Below, piece by piece: positions 1 to 9,887 of a stretch of 64,000 nucleotides of DNA. The first letter of the stretch is position 1; each line of letters opens with the position of its first letter. A model generated the notes under the pieces. It had not been told where the DNA came from, did not search any database, and saw nothing but the letters and a program-made list of their open reading frames with translations. The translations under genes and the position numbers were made by a program. Source of the stretch: Perilla frutescens (taxonomy: Eukaryota > Streptophyta > Magnoliopsida > Lamiales > Lamiaceae). The stretch lies in the NCBI GenBank assembly GCA_026008535.1, contig BRKX01000003.1:63017001-63081000 (forward strand), read 5' to 3'.

Positions 1-355
1 TCTAAATAATTCAGAATTATAAGCACTCACAGACTTAAAGTCTTGCAGTTTAAGATGCATCCACTCGTAACGAGCTTTAGGAAGGACGACAGTCTTTTGA
101 TGATCAAACCTTTCTTTCAGGTTTGTCCACAACTCACTCGGATCTTTGACGGTCAAATATTCCGTCTTTAGATCATCATGAAGATGATGATAATCAGCGC
201 CTTAGCGCGATCCTGTTGAGATGCTTATTTCCTTCTTTGATTGTCTCCCCTAGACCCCTTGAGATCAGACGAACATCAGCATCAAGAGTCCATGACATAT
301 AATTCTTGCCCGAGATGTCAAGGGCGATGAACTCAAGTTTGGCTATGTTTGCCAT
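1..355 (-). pseudogene. copia gag polyprotein, N-terminal part, frameshifted
   Basis: The minus-strand ATG at 355 opens a frame starting MANIAKLEF, followed by a GKNYMSW segment and DADVRLISRG. This is the usual start of plant copia gag proteins (UBN2/DUF4219-type), which form the nucleocapsid. About 50 codons in, the frame meets stops near 190. The downstream part (KTEYLTVKDPSELWTNLKERF, then QKTVVLPKARYEWM) continues in another frame, so at least one indel, probably two, breaks the gene. The frame runs off the window start. I infer an inactive element; the family call rests on motif recognition. Confidence 0.75.
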
Positions 356-751
356 TCGTGCAATTCTGCACAAAGAATCAAGGATATATTATCCATATGT
401 TTAATTTATTTACTCTTTAGAGCATGTAATATTCTTCAGGAATATTAATTGTGCTACTTTAATAGCATCAATTTATGATCTTGAATGTAATATTCTTCAT
501 GAATATTACTTGTGCTACTCGAATAGCATCAATATTTAATTTTTCAAGATTAAATAAAAAATGATCGATTATTATAATAATAAGAAAAATAGACATAATA
601 TATTAAAGCTAATAAACATAATGTAAAAGAAATATACAGTTCGAGTCCATCATAATCCAAAATATTATCAGACAATAATAGTATAATAGAATTGCACACA
701 GAAATTGATTAACCAAAGCTTTATTCAAAAGAATCATGGCTGCGTTCAATT

Positions 752-753
752 CA

Positions 754-781
<28 letters not shown>
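752..781. repeat. (TA)n microsatellite
   Basis: About 15 uninterrupted TA units lie inside the leader of the copia remnant. Confidence 0.9.
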
Positions 782-786
<5 letters not shown>

Positions 787-1138
787 ACAAACTCAAAACT
801 TGTAAATCTAACTTACCGATAGATAAAATATAATATATCCAAATCAAAATGGCTAGACTAATTAGCATTCATTGTCACAGAATATTTTATCTAAATCAAA
901 ACTAACGAGACAAAAAAAATCAAGACATGAGGATCATAAAATAAGATTTCGCAAAGCAACCTCTATTCCATGTAATTCGTATACTCCGAATTATAAAACT
1001 ATTCATTCACAATCCTCATCAATCCAAATATTGAATAAAACATACAATTTTAAAAATACCTTGCAGGGAAGACACAATTCTTTCCTAGGACACACCACCA
1101 ATATTCAGTCAATCGGTTAGAGACTCGTGCTAATAACG

Positions 1139-1296
1139 TGTTATAAACTAGAGAGAGACGAGAGAGAATATCAATTGTATGTATTCAATATGAGGACCAA
1201 ATGCCTCTATATATAATAGTACAAGAGATAGGGTTTTAGAGTTAGTAACTTGGCCATCACTCATATCATATATATCTATTAGATATATTTACAACA
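1139..1296 (-). repeat. 158-bp LTR of the copia element
   Basis: The segment opens with TGTTATAA and closes with TTACAACA on the plus strand. These are near-perfect inverted ends with the TG..CA rule. It lies immediately outside the conserved junction that reads CGTTATTAGCACGAG on the minus strand. A TATATATA stretch near 1210 fits a promoter. The length is short for a plant LTR. The second LTR is not in the window. Confidence 0.6.
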
Positions 1297-3602
1297 AAAT
1301 AAATGATATGGTGGTGAGAATTTGAAAAGATTTGTTGATTAGTAGAAATAAAAATGAAAATAGATAATTTGGAACAACTGTTGGAGCAAGTTTCTCAAGA
1401 AACATCATCCAAAAAAAAAAGAGAAATCTGAAGTTAGAAGCAGGATTAAAGAAATAGAAAAAGAAAAAAAATGAAGAAAATGTGTGTTGGAAACAGGACT
1501 TGATCCTGGGTGGCTGAATATCAATCTTTACATCAAAAGATAAACTGTTTTATAGGAAATATTTTACTGATATTTTTTATTTATAATTTTACCCCTGCAA
1601 TTTTGCCTTAATATATATGTAGATTTTGTTATTTTTCAAATCCAATCATGAATATCATTAATCAAATTAATTGAAAATCTTCAGAAAAATAAAATGAATT
1701 TGCAACTAAATTACAAGTTTACAACTATAAGTAAAATATTTTGTTAGTGCCTTCGTGGCACCAATCATTGAAGTTGGTTCAGATTGATTAAATGGTATCA
1801 ATGCACTATGTTTGTTTATCAAGAGTTTTACATTGCTCTTGCTATAAGTGGTTGATTGTCATTCATCTTTATGGTCATTCATAAATCACTTCAGTATTTG
1901 GTTTTCCAAGTACATTACTATTGTTCTAGATAATGTTCATAACAATGTACGTGTACGTGATTTGAACTTCCTGAAGATAGCTCAAAGTAAGGAGTTTGGA
2001 TTGAGTCGAGAAGAAGACTGTTGTGCATCGTGCCACAACAGAGATTGTTCAATAATAGGTTGACTGGAAACACATGCGTAATTGTTAATCTTAATTGTAT
2101 GATTTAGCCTTAGGGGTTTAATGGATTGAAACGAAAGCTATTGAAGTTATTCCCTTTGGTGGAGTTGATTGTATGCTTAAGATTAACAAAATTAATGTGA
2201 ATCAAACTTGGAGAGAAACTGAGGAAAGAATTTATGCCCTAATGTTCATTTTATCTCCGTTTTTATTCATTTTCGTTGTTTGCTTGTTATTGCTTGTTTT
2301 GATTAAGTAGAGTTTAGTTCAAATCCATTCAAATTAATGATTTAGAATGTCTATGATTGTATTTAAATTTTTTTGAAAATAGAATTTATGGGAATGTGAT
2401 TAGGAAAATGATTACTAATAGAATCTTTAGTCTGTATTTGGAATATAACAAGAAAATTGTTAGGATTCTTGTTTTATTATTGGATTAAATTCAAACAATA
2501 GTAGAGAATTAAATATCTAATATATATATATATATATATATCTTATTTCATATTATCAATAGTTTATAATTTTCAATTACGAACAATATAATATATAATT
2601 CTTCAATTTGTAACACTACTATATGTATTGAATGCAACACAATATTTAAATTTAAATAAAATGATATCAATAAAAAATAATCAAGAAAATTATTTCATAA
2701 TTTTGGGTTAATATCTTTATGATCAATTAAGGCAAATATTTTGTAAAATTATCTATATTGACAATGGTATGGACGTAGGTCGTCGTTTAATCAGCGTTGT
2801 TGCCTAAAAAATGGTATTATTGGAATTTTGATAGAAATGACAAAAAATGATGGATAGAATAATCGAACTTTGGTGGGAATTTTGTCCATAAAAAAAGTAT
2901 CACATTTTTTGAATTTTTTTATTTATAAAATTTTCTATTTTTTCATTTTTTTTTTATATTTTACTCATTTTTTTATTGAAATGTTTTAATCCAAACTTAG
3001 TATTAATAAAAAAAAGTTGATGATAAATCTTTTTTTTTCAATTTTACAAAAAATAATTTTTTATTTTTGGGTTAAAAAATACAAATCCAAATTTAATAAT
3101 AATTTATAAAAAGTTAAATAATAAATGAAGAAATCGAACAATGAAACTGTTTAACATCAAATTCCCAAAAACAAGGAATAAGATAACTATTTGGAGTAGG
3201 TATTCACATTCCAGGAAAGTTGGACAAGTTTTCTTATTTTGAGAAATCTGATTCCTTTTCACATTACATAAAAAAAATGAACCAAACACAGTAATATTAA
3301 AATAAGGAATTAGAATATACTCTATAGAAACTTAGATTTGATTAACCATTTTACTGTGGGAGGACAGAAGATAAATAATTACTAAGGGAACCTGTTGTAT
3401 TACTGATTCGTTACAAGGCCTCATCCCGTGGGCCTCGGAGTTGCACGATATAGTCTGAGGTTGTTATAAGTCAATCAACCCAAACAAAACACAATAATTC
3501 GGTACTATATAATGCACATTTAATTTCCTCAGCGACACTTCATAATGTGGACCATACTCTTCTTCTTTCACCATAATATAGGGGAATAATAAATTAGATG
3601 TT
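1297..3602. other. AT-rich intergenic sequence, no gene seen
   Basis: No open frame with recognisable protein character was found. A (TA)n run lies at about 2519-2541 and long T tracts at 2900-3070. The segment 3480-3600 shares a stretch around TTCATAATGTGGACCA with 37500-37520, so it probably belongs to an unnamed dispersed repeat. Confidence 0.6.
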
Positions 3603-3844
3603 GTCCCCTTGGGGATGGCCTAGTGGTGGAGTGGTGTTTCTTGAGGCCAAAGGTCTCAAGTTCGACCCACCACCAACACCACTAAGTGTGAGCCTGTCAC
3701 ACCTGGCTTGCCAAGTGTGGTTTACCTCCCCTGTATAGGTTTGCAGGCTATTACATACTTTGGAGATTATAAATTAGTGACAGGCTTGCCAAGTGTGGTT
3801 TACCTGTTTGCAGGCTATTACATACTTTGGAGATTATAAATTAG
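3603..3844 (+). mobile_element. tRNA-derived SINE (Au-like), truncated, with partial tandem duplication
   Basis: Begins GTCCCCTTGGGGATGG, with a pol III A-box match (TGGCCTAGTGG) and a B-box-like AGTTCGACCC. It matches the better-preserved minus-strand copy at 7619-7843 up to about 3755. A block starting at GGCTTGCCAAGTGTGG and running to GGAGATTATAAATTAG is then repeated (about 3703-3777 and 3782-3844). The second unit lacks about 11 bp. No clear target duplication was found. Confidence 0.7.
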
Positions 3845-4032
3845 CGGTACGTAAAGGGATATAATATATTATGGGTATATACAAAAATTGTTTTGCATTG
3901 GTTAATGCCATATCTCTACATTGTTCTTGTGATCACAAATATCAAAATTGAAAAAACAGAATCTTTCTTTTAGGACGAGAGTAACCCCAACCGTTACTTG
4001 TGGGTGTTCACTGGCTAGAAATACCTTCTTAT

Positions 4033-4124
4033 GAAATAAAATGCAAATCACATATAAGAAGTCAATTAAATTATATTTGAAATAAAATGCAAATCACATA
4101 TAAGAAGTCAATTAAATTATATTT
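4033..4124. repeat. 46-bp tandem duplication
   Basis: Two identical 46-bp units (4033-4078 and 4079-4124) begin GAAATAAAATGC. There is no coding content; this is a local duplication close to the SINE copies. Confidence 0.9.
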
Positions 4125-4160
4125 GGAAAACTAATTGAACACAGGATCACACAGCTACCT

Positions 4161-4295
4161 AACGGTGTTTATGGGTGTCCCCTTGGGGATGGACTAGTGG
4201 TGGAGTGAGATTGATTGGAGACCAAAGGTCACGGATTCGAATCTCCTCAATACCACAAGTAGGGTGTGTGAGTAAAAAAAAACGGTGTTTATGGG
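4161..4295 (+). mobile_element. short SINE copy with 15-bp target-site duplication
   Basis: The body 4176-4280 starts GTCCCCTTGGGGATGG, has an A box (TGGACTAGTGG) and a B-box-like GGATTCGAATC, and ends in an A-rich tail. It is flanked by identical 15-bp copies of AACGGTGTTTATGGG at 4161-4175 and 4281-4295, which proves insertion by target-primed retrotransposition. At about 105 bp it holds only the tRNA-related 5' half of the 225-bp form at 7619-7843. Confidence 0.9.
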
Positions 4296-5207
4296 GATAA
4301 TTTTTTTGCGTTTATATATATAGTTGTTATATACGATTACGGGAGTGCATCAATTTGATCAATTTTGTTTCAAAATCTATATATACCGAAAACCAAAATT
4401 CATAATATTTACAAATTGATCAGTCGATCGAACCCAATTAACTATATTTCAAACCAAATCGAATGAAATTTGATTCATTTTGAAAATTTTAAACTAAACC
4501 AAACTATTTGTTTTATATAAAAAAAAGAACGAAAAAAAAAACAATTTAGATCATTTTTTTTAACTAAACTGAATCGAAATTATTTCGATTAGGAATTTCT
4601 TAAAGCGAACCGAAACTAATTGAACACTTCGATGTTCCTATATATATGGCATGGTTCAAATGAAGTATTCTATCATACTTGATGTCCCATTTTAATTTTA
4701 ATTTATTAGACTTTCATCCAATTTTTTTCTTCAATTTCAATTTATTTTGATTTAGTTTAATTTTATAATTATTATTTAGGGTTTATTCCACCCAATTATG
4801 ATTTATATATATTTATTTTCTAATAATTATTTTTATTTTTTAGTTAATATAATTGATTAATAGTATCGATTTTTATTCCAAAATTAGGGTTATGGTTTTG
4901 TAAATTTAAACTTTTAGCAATAAATATTAATTATGATTTATTATAATATACTAAATTTTATTTTTATAATAAATATTTTTAAAATATTAAATTTAATAGT
5001 GAGATAGAAAATGTGGAGTACGTAGATAAGCTTATGCATGTATGGTTGTGTGGCCAGTTAATCTCTACAAGAGCACTCGCCTCGTCCCATGCACAACACA
5101 ATTTATAAGTGACGTTGAACAAAACTATATGTAGATAAATTAATAAAGCATGGGTAGAGTAGTTTGGTAATTTTGAGCAAAAGAAAGGGTGATTTTGGAA
5201 GGGTGCA
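4296..5207. other. AT-rich intergenic sequence with half of a foldback MITE
   Basis: No gene was found. About 4700-4810 resembles one arm of the foldback element at 8820-9139; both share a run ending TTATTTAGGGTTTATTC or close to it. It is probably a decayed relative. Confidence 0.5.
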
Positions 5208-5297
5208 ATTATATAAACGGCCCTGCAGATTTGAGTAATATACCATCCAAACAAAGAAGACCTAATTAATAGGCTAATATATTCTCTCTCTCTCTCT
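5208..5297 (+). promoter_or_regulatory. core promoter and 5' leader of the acid-phosphatase/VSP-like gene
   Basis: A TATA box (ATATAAA, 5211-5217) lies about 105 bp before the ATG at 5321. It is followed by a CT repeat in the leader (about 5281-5297). Spacing fits a short 5' UTR. No upstream elements were identified with certainty. Confidence 0.6.
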
Positions 5298-5320
5298 GAA
5301 AAACTGAAAAAGATCGAGCC

Positions 5321-6256
5321 ATGGGATCGGGACTTCCCCTCCTTTTGTTGGTAGCACTAGCAACCCTGGTCTCAAGTTGTGATGCAAAATTGGACGTGGA
5401 CAACCCAATCAGACTGGTGGGGGTGGGCAGCGACTCCAGCAAAATAAACTGCCAGAGTTTCAGGGTTGGGGTGGAGGCTAACAACCTCCGAGAGTGGCCT
5501 ACGATCCCTAGTTATTGCAAGAGCTACATCAAAAGCTACCTGACAAGCAAGCAGTACGGCCTCGACATCGAAGCCGTTGTCGGCGCCGTCACCAACTACG
5601 CCGTCTCCTTCAACAAAGACTACTTCCTCACCGACGTCTTTGTGTTTGATGTGGAGGAAACCCTACTTAGCAATCTCAAATTCCTTTCTAGTTCCGAAGT
5701 CAACTATGGGTACGTACGTAATTATTTATCAAAATATATTTAAATAAAAACATTGAATATATTAATGCATGGTGCAGGACCATACCCTTCACCATGGAAT
5801 CCTACTATGCTGCGTTGTTGAACTCTAGCGCCACGGCGCTAGAGCCGATTCTAGAACTCTACAACATACTAATCGATGAGGAGGGGTTTCAAATTATTCT
5901 TATATCAGAAGCACCAGAAAGTCTTAGACAGAATCTCACTACTATTTTGGAAACTGCTGGATATAAAGGATGGCGGCAACTCATTCTCAAGTACTATATA
6001 TATTAATTTTAAATAAATGGTACTATACATACAATTAAGTTCATATTAATTAATTAAAACACGTACTGGATGATGCAGGGGAGATGCCGATAATGGAAAA
6101 AGCGTGATGCAGTATAAATCCGATAAGAGAACAGAGCTAGTAAGCCGACGTTACAGAATTGCGGGTAACATAGGAGATCAATGGAGTGACTTAACTGGCG
6201 AAAATCCCGGAATTCGAACCTTCAAAGTGCCTAATCCTGTCTATTATGTATATTAA
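5321..6256 (+). CDS. acid phosphatase / vegetative storage protein-like (HAD superfamily, class B)
   Basis: Three exons read by eye (5321-5709, 5778-5990, 6079-6256) join in frame across GT-AG introns of 68 and 88 bp. They give 259 residues, the usual length for plant class-B acid phosphatases and vegetative storage proteins. Residues 1 to about 22 are a hydrophobic signal peptide, so the protein is secreted or vacuolar. Family signatures are WPTIPSYCKSYI (59-70), the nucleophile motif FDVEETLLSN (109-118), Ser173 in LILIS, Lys214 in YKSDKR, GNIGDQWSD (230-238), and the ending RTFKVPNPVYYVY. Known for the family: these HAD enzymes cleave phosphomonoesters through the first Asp of DxDxT. Here Asp110 is present but the second Asp is Glu112. 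Activity may be low, and a storage or defence role like VSPs is possible. The gene looks intact, with a TATA box upstream and AATAAA downstream. Confidence 0.9.
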
Positions 6257-6399
6257 TTTCTTCATGAATTCGACCTAGCTAGCTGGGCTGTTTAATTAAT
6301 CATCATCGTACGTACGTATGGATCCTCTGTTCTACAGACTACAATAATGTTAAATTTGTGTTGTGTATTGATGATATATCATCGTACATGTTTCTGTAA

Positions 6400-6405
6400 A
6401 ATAAA
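6400..6405 (+). terminator. polyadenylation signal AATAAA
   Basis: A canonical AATAAA lies 144 bp after the stop codon of the phosphatase/VSP-like gene, the right place for its 3' end. No competing downstream gene uses it. Confidence 0.55.
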
Positions 6406-6449
6406 ACTTCAAAAGAGGATCCCATCCGGACTGCTCTATCGTTTTCTTC

Positions 6450-7132
6450 TCATTCATTTGTCTTTAATTTCACTGTTATTTGAATGTCATTTCATTAATT
6501 AATTAATTAGACTCTTCACTATACAAAACATTTATTTTAGGCTTTCAGCATTCTGTACTATTACGTCAAACTTCTCTATGTAGTTACTTAACTTGTTTGG
6601 ATATGTACGTACTAGACTTAATTCATTTCTGATTTAATTAATTACAATTTCACTTTTTCTATTAAAAACATCTAATTCAAATGCAAAAAAACACAAATTT
6701 ACGTGCTCGTGTTAGCTACGTTCACAAACAAAAAATAGATCCATGATATATTATTATGTTCGGAATACTAATAACATAACTATATATGGTTTGGTTTAAA
6801 TAACCATGAAATTATAAACATACTTGACTTAGGAGAAACAAAGTCCAAAACAAAAAACCGAGCTCAAACATAACATACAGCGCGCGAGACCCCTCAATCA
6901 ACTCAACATCAGGGTTCTTCAAGTCATCACAACATTGATTTCTATTTTTACCGCTTGGTACGTATATTCAGGAATGATATAGAATGTTGTCACGCTACTT
7001 TATCGTCAATATAAATTACAAATAGAAATATATACGTATGTCCTAAACTTTTGTTCGCTTTGCAAAAATGTCATGATTTTCAAAATATGATGGATAAAAT
7101 GGTTAATTGTCTTAAAATATACACCAAATTTA
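6450..7132. other. AT-rich intergenic sequence, nothing recognised
   Basis: No coding frame, RNA gene or clear repeat boundary was seen in this stretch. Confidence 0.5.
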
Positions 7133-7541
7133 GGAATATTTTGGTTTTTCACACATTTTAAAAAATGGACTTTTAATACCACGAACTTAACACCCGTTTG
7201 ATTTTTCATATGATTTTTAAATTTCGATCAATTTAAATTGGCGTGGCTAACGGAGGATGGAAGGATTGTCTTCAAGCAAAATTCCATGCAAAATTTCAAT
7301 CAAAATATTAATTAGACCTATAATGTAACAAATAAATTGGAGCACTGATTAGTGTGAATCATAACCCATTTTTAATTCATGATTCTTCAAATAGAATTTT
7401 CAGTTTATCATCAGTCATCACTATCATCAATAGATGGAAATTGGTTGGAATTTGAAAATCGCGTGAAAAATCAAATAAATGTTAAATTCATATTATTAAA
7501 ATTACATTTTTTTAAAATGTGTGAAAAAACAAAACATCTCT
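7133..7541. mobile_element. foldback MITE with about 90-bp inverted arms
   Basis: The arm at about 7143-7240 (TTTTTCACACATTTTAAAAA start) is the inverted copy of 7441-7530 (ending AAAATGTGTGAAAAA), with scattered mismatches. The spacer is about 200 bp. There is no coding capacity. Exact ends and target duplication are unclear. Confidence 0.65.
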
Positions 7542-7606
7542 AGAGGCAACTTACCCAAAAAAAAAATCTGAACTTCCCCACATTTTTGCATATCACCATA
7601 TCACCT

Positions 7607-7855
7607 TTTAGGCATCAATTTTATTTTATTTTTTTTGTCGAAGGTAACCCACAGCCGCTACCGAGGTGCACACTAGGTAAACTCCGTCCCTGTGTAATAG
7701 CCTACAAACCACACAGGGAGGTAAACCATATTTGGCAAGCCGGGTGTAACAGGCTCACACCTAGTGATATTGGTGGGATTCGAACTTGAGACCTTTGGCC
7801 TCAAGATATCACTACTCCACCACTAGGCCATCCCCAAGGGGACTTTAGGCATCAA
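7607..7855 (-). mobile_element. full-length tRNA-derived SINE (Au-like) with 12-bp target-site duplication
   Basis: On the minus strand the element runs from 7843 to 7619 (225 bp). It has GTCCCCTTGGGGATGG at the 5' end, an A box TGGCCTAGTGG, a B-box-like AGTTCGAATCC, a tRNA-unrelated body ending GTGGGTTACCTTCGAC, and an A-rich tail. TTTAGGCATCAA flanks both sides (7607-7618 and 7844-7855). This is the best copy in the window and the reference for the others. Confidence 0.9.
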
Positions 7856-8819
7856 ATTATTGACTAGGAACGTTGGAGTCTAGCGTAGCAGCATGCGGCA
7901 TAAAATAACGTCATTTTTTATTCACTAAAATTTAAAATTTCGACGTGTCTAGCCAACAGTCGAACGCCGAAAACTGTTTTTGTACAGAATTTTTTTGTAT
8001 ATTGTAGAGGTTAATTATAACATTTTTGGAAAGGAACGAAATTTTAGAAGATAAAAGTATATATTTCGAGCGATAATTAATCTAGGCCATTCATCCAAAT
8101 TTGGACGCGTATTAATTTCATATATCGCATGTCAAATGTCATTTTAAATTGTGAGATAATATATATAGAGACAGCCACAGCATGTAATAATTTTTGGGAA
8201 AAGGAAGAAAGTGTACATGTGCATTATTGTGTGGAATAGCCTAGAATATACACACACACACACACACATACAGATAAGTCTAGAATATCAATTGTATTCC
8301 TTACCACAAATTAAATCGGCAAAACTGAAATAATTAATCGCGAGGCTTATTTTCAAATTTCTATTTACTTTTGCCTACTCTATTATACATTTATTTTTAA
8401 TGTAATGAAGAAGTGAAAATTGGAAGTGAAGCAATTAAAAATAAATATTGTATCCTCTCTCATATAACAAGCACGCACTGACGCACGTCCTCCTCATAAA
8501 AATAATTAAACATCCCACCATTTTTAGTTAAATCTTCAATTCCAACAGATAGTGTATATATTATTATATTATATATATTGACTAATACAGCTTTTCTTTT
8601 CTTTTATTATTGAATCCTTGATTTTTTTTTTTTTGGAATAAATTTGAGGTCCTTGCTTTTTTTAAAAAACAACTTATATATTCCTGATATTTTATTTATT
8701 TCGAAAATATATACAATTTATTTCTAAAAAACACATTAAATAAAAATTGAGAGCGTATAATACTACTTTATAAATGTTTTTAAATGGCACAAAACCTTGT
8801 AACAAGCACACAAAATCGT
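7856..8819. other. AT-rich intergenic sequence with a (CA)n microsatellite
   Basis: No gene was found. A (CA)n run of about 9 units lies at 8250-8269. Confidence 0.6.
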
Positions 8820-9139
8820 CTATTACACATGTTGTGTTGCATTCCTAATTCCCTATTGCACACTTGATTTTTTTTTAATTTTTTTCTTTAACTTTAATTT
8901 ATTTTGCTTTTATTTTAATTTTACATTCGTTATTTAGAGTTCATTCTACCCAAAGAATTTCAAATAATCAATTAATAATTAAAAATTAAAAATTAAAAAT
9001 TAAATATTAAAAATTATTATACATTTTAATTAGATAGAATGAACCCTAAATAAAAAGTATAAAATTAAATTAAAAAAAAATTATTAAAATTAAAAATATC
9101 AAATGTGTAATGAAAAATACAACAAAGAAAATGTAATAG
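8820..9139. mobile_element. AT-rich foldback MITE
   Basis: The two halves are inverted copies: CTATTACAC at 8820 pairs with ATGTAATAG ending at 9139. Inside, AGAGTTCATTCTACC near 8937 pairs with its complement around AGATAGAATGAACCC. The centre is an AATTAAAA run. Related half copies are visible near 4700-4810 and, on the minus strand, near 63240-63390. Confidence 0.65.
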
Positions 9140-9423
9140 AGAATTTAGGTACAGAGCAAGACTACACTGCAATAATGTAACGGTAGATGAAAATATATTC
9201 TAGCAAAAGTTGATGGCACGTGATTAATTTATGTGGACCTGAAAGAGCCACTTACAATAGCCAAGGACAATAATTATAAATAGGAGTACTATATATATTG
9301 TAAAAACGTGACCAATAAACTGATCATTGACAGATCAAGCTTGGGCCCATTTTTATCATTAAACAAAAAAGAAATCTTGGACCCATTTTTTAAGGTGTAA
9401 ATGGCATCAACTATTCACGATCC

Positions 9424-9545
9424 AAATAACTTCTTTTTTAGCCCATATTTTTAACTCATTCTTTTTTATTCAAAGTATTTCACATTCTCTAAAATACCCT
9501 TACTAAATGTGGGCCCAGTCAACAATTCCTTTTTGACTCATTTTA
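9424..9545 (+). repeat. left terminal inverted repeat of the MULE
   Basis: Reading inwards, CTTCTTTTTTAGCCCA and then AAATACCCTTACT match the reverse complement of the right end, where the order is CTTCTTTTTTAGCCCA and then TATACCCTTACT. Similarity continues through AGTCAA and GACTCATTT/GTCTCATTT. Identity is roughly 70 percent by eye. Confidence 0.8.
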
Positions 9546-9887
9546 GAATTTGAACAACAACCAAATCGTGAGAATTATTTTCACGCAAAGCAAGGAAAGG
9601 GTGTCAGCATATTTACACGTGCCTTTGACTGGAAAACATATACACGATCCCTATCCAAATTTGAATACACACGAATTGTAACGTCCAAAAAACTCACGAA
9701 ATCAGAAAAAACATACACACGAAAATTCCAGTCAAAAACTCACAAAATCCAGCCAACATACACACGAAATCTGCCCAACATACACACGAAGATTCAACGG
9801 TGCAAAACTCACAAAAACAGATCCAATTTTTATCGCGAAATCGATCGAAACACTGACGCGAATCCCGTCGATCGAACATCTCGAGCC

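Larger units (their letters stand above)
1..1296 (-). mobile_element. Ty1/copia LTR retrotransposon, 5' portion (LTR, leader, gag start)
   Basis: Read on the minus strand, this is the left end of a copia element: a short LTR (1296-1139), a leader of about 780 bp (1138-356) and the start of gag (355 to the window edge). The rest lies outside the window. The leader holds no other gene. It contains a 61-bp-period tandem duplication (about 425-537, ATATTCTTCA core) and a (TA)n run near 752-781. A 249-base open frame on the opposite strand at 872-1120 is low-complexity leader sequence and is not called. Confidence 0.75.

Noticed and set aside
1848..2063. 71-codon open frame in the early intergenic region
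   Set aside because: No start context, homology or splice support; typical chance frame.
9372..9395. ATCTTGGACCCATTTTT near the left MULE end, similar to a stretch in the right TIR region, as a longer TIR
   Set aside because: On the left it lies outside the TIR start and on the right it lies inside, so the order does not fit an extended inverted repeat.
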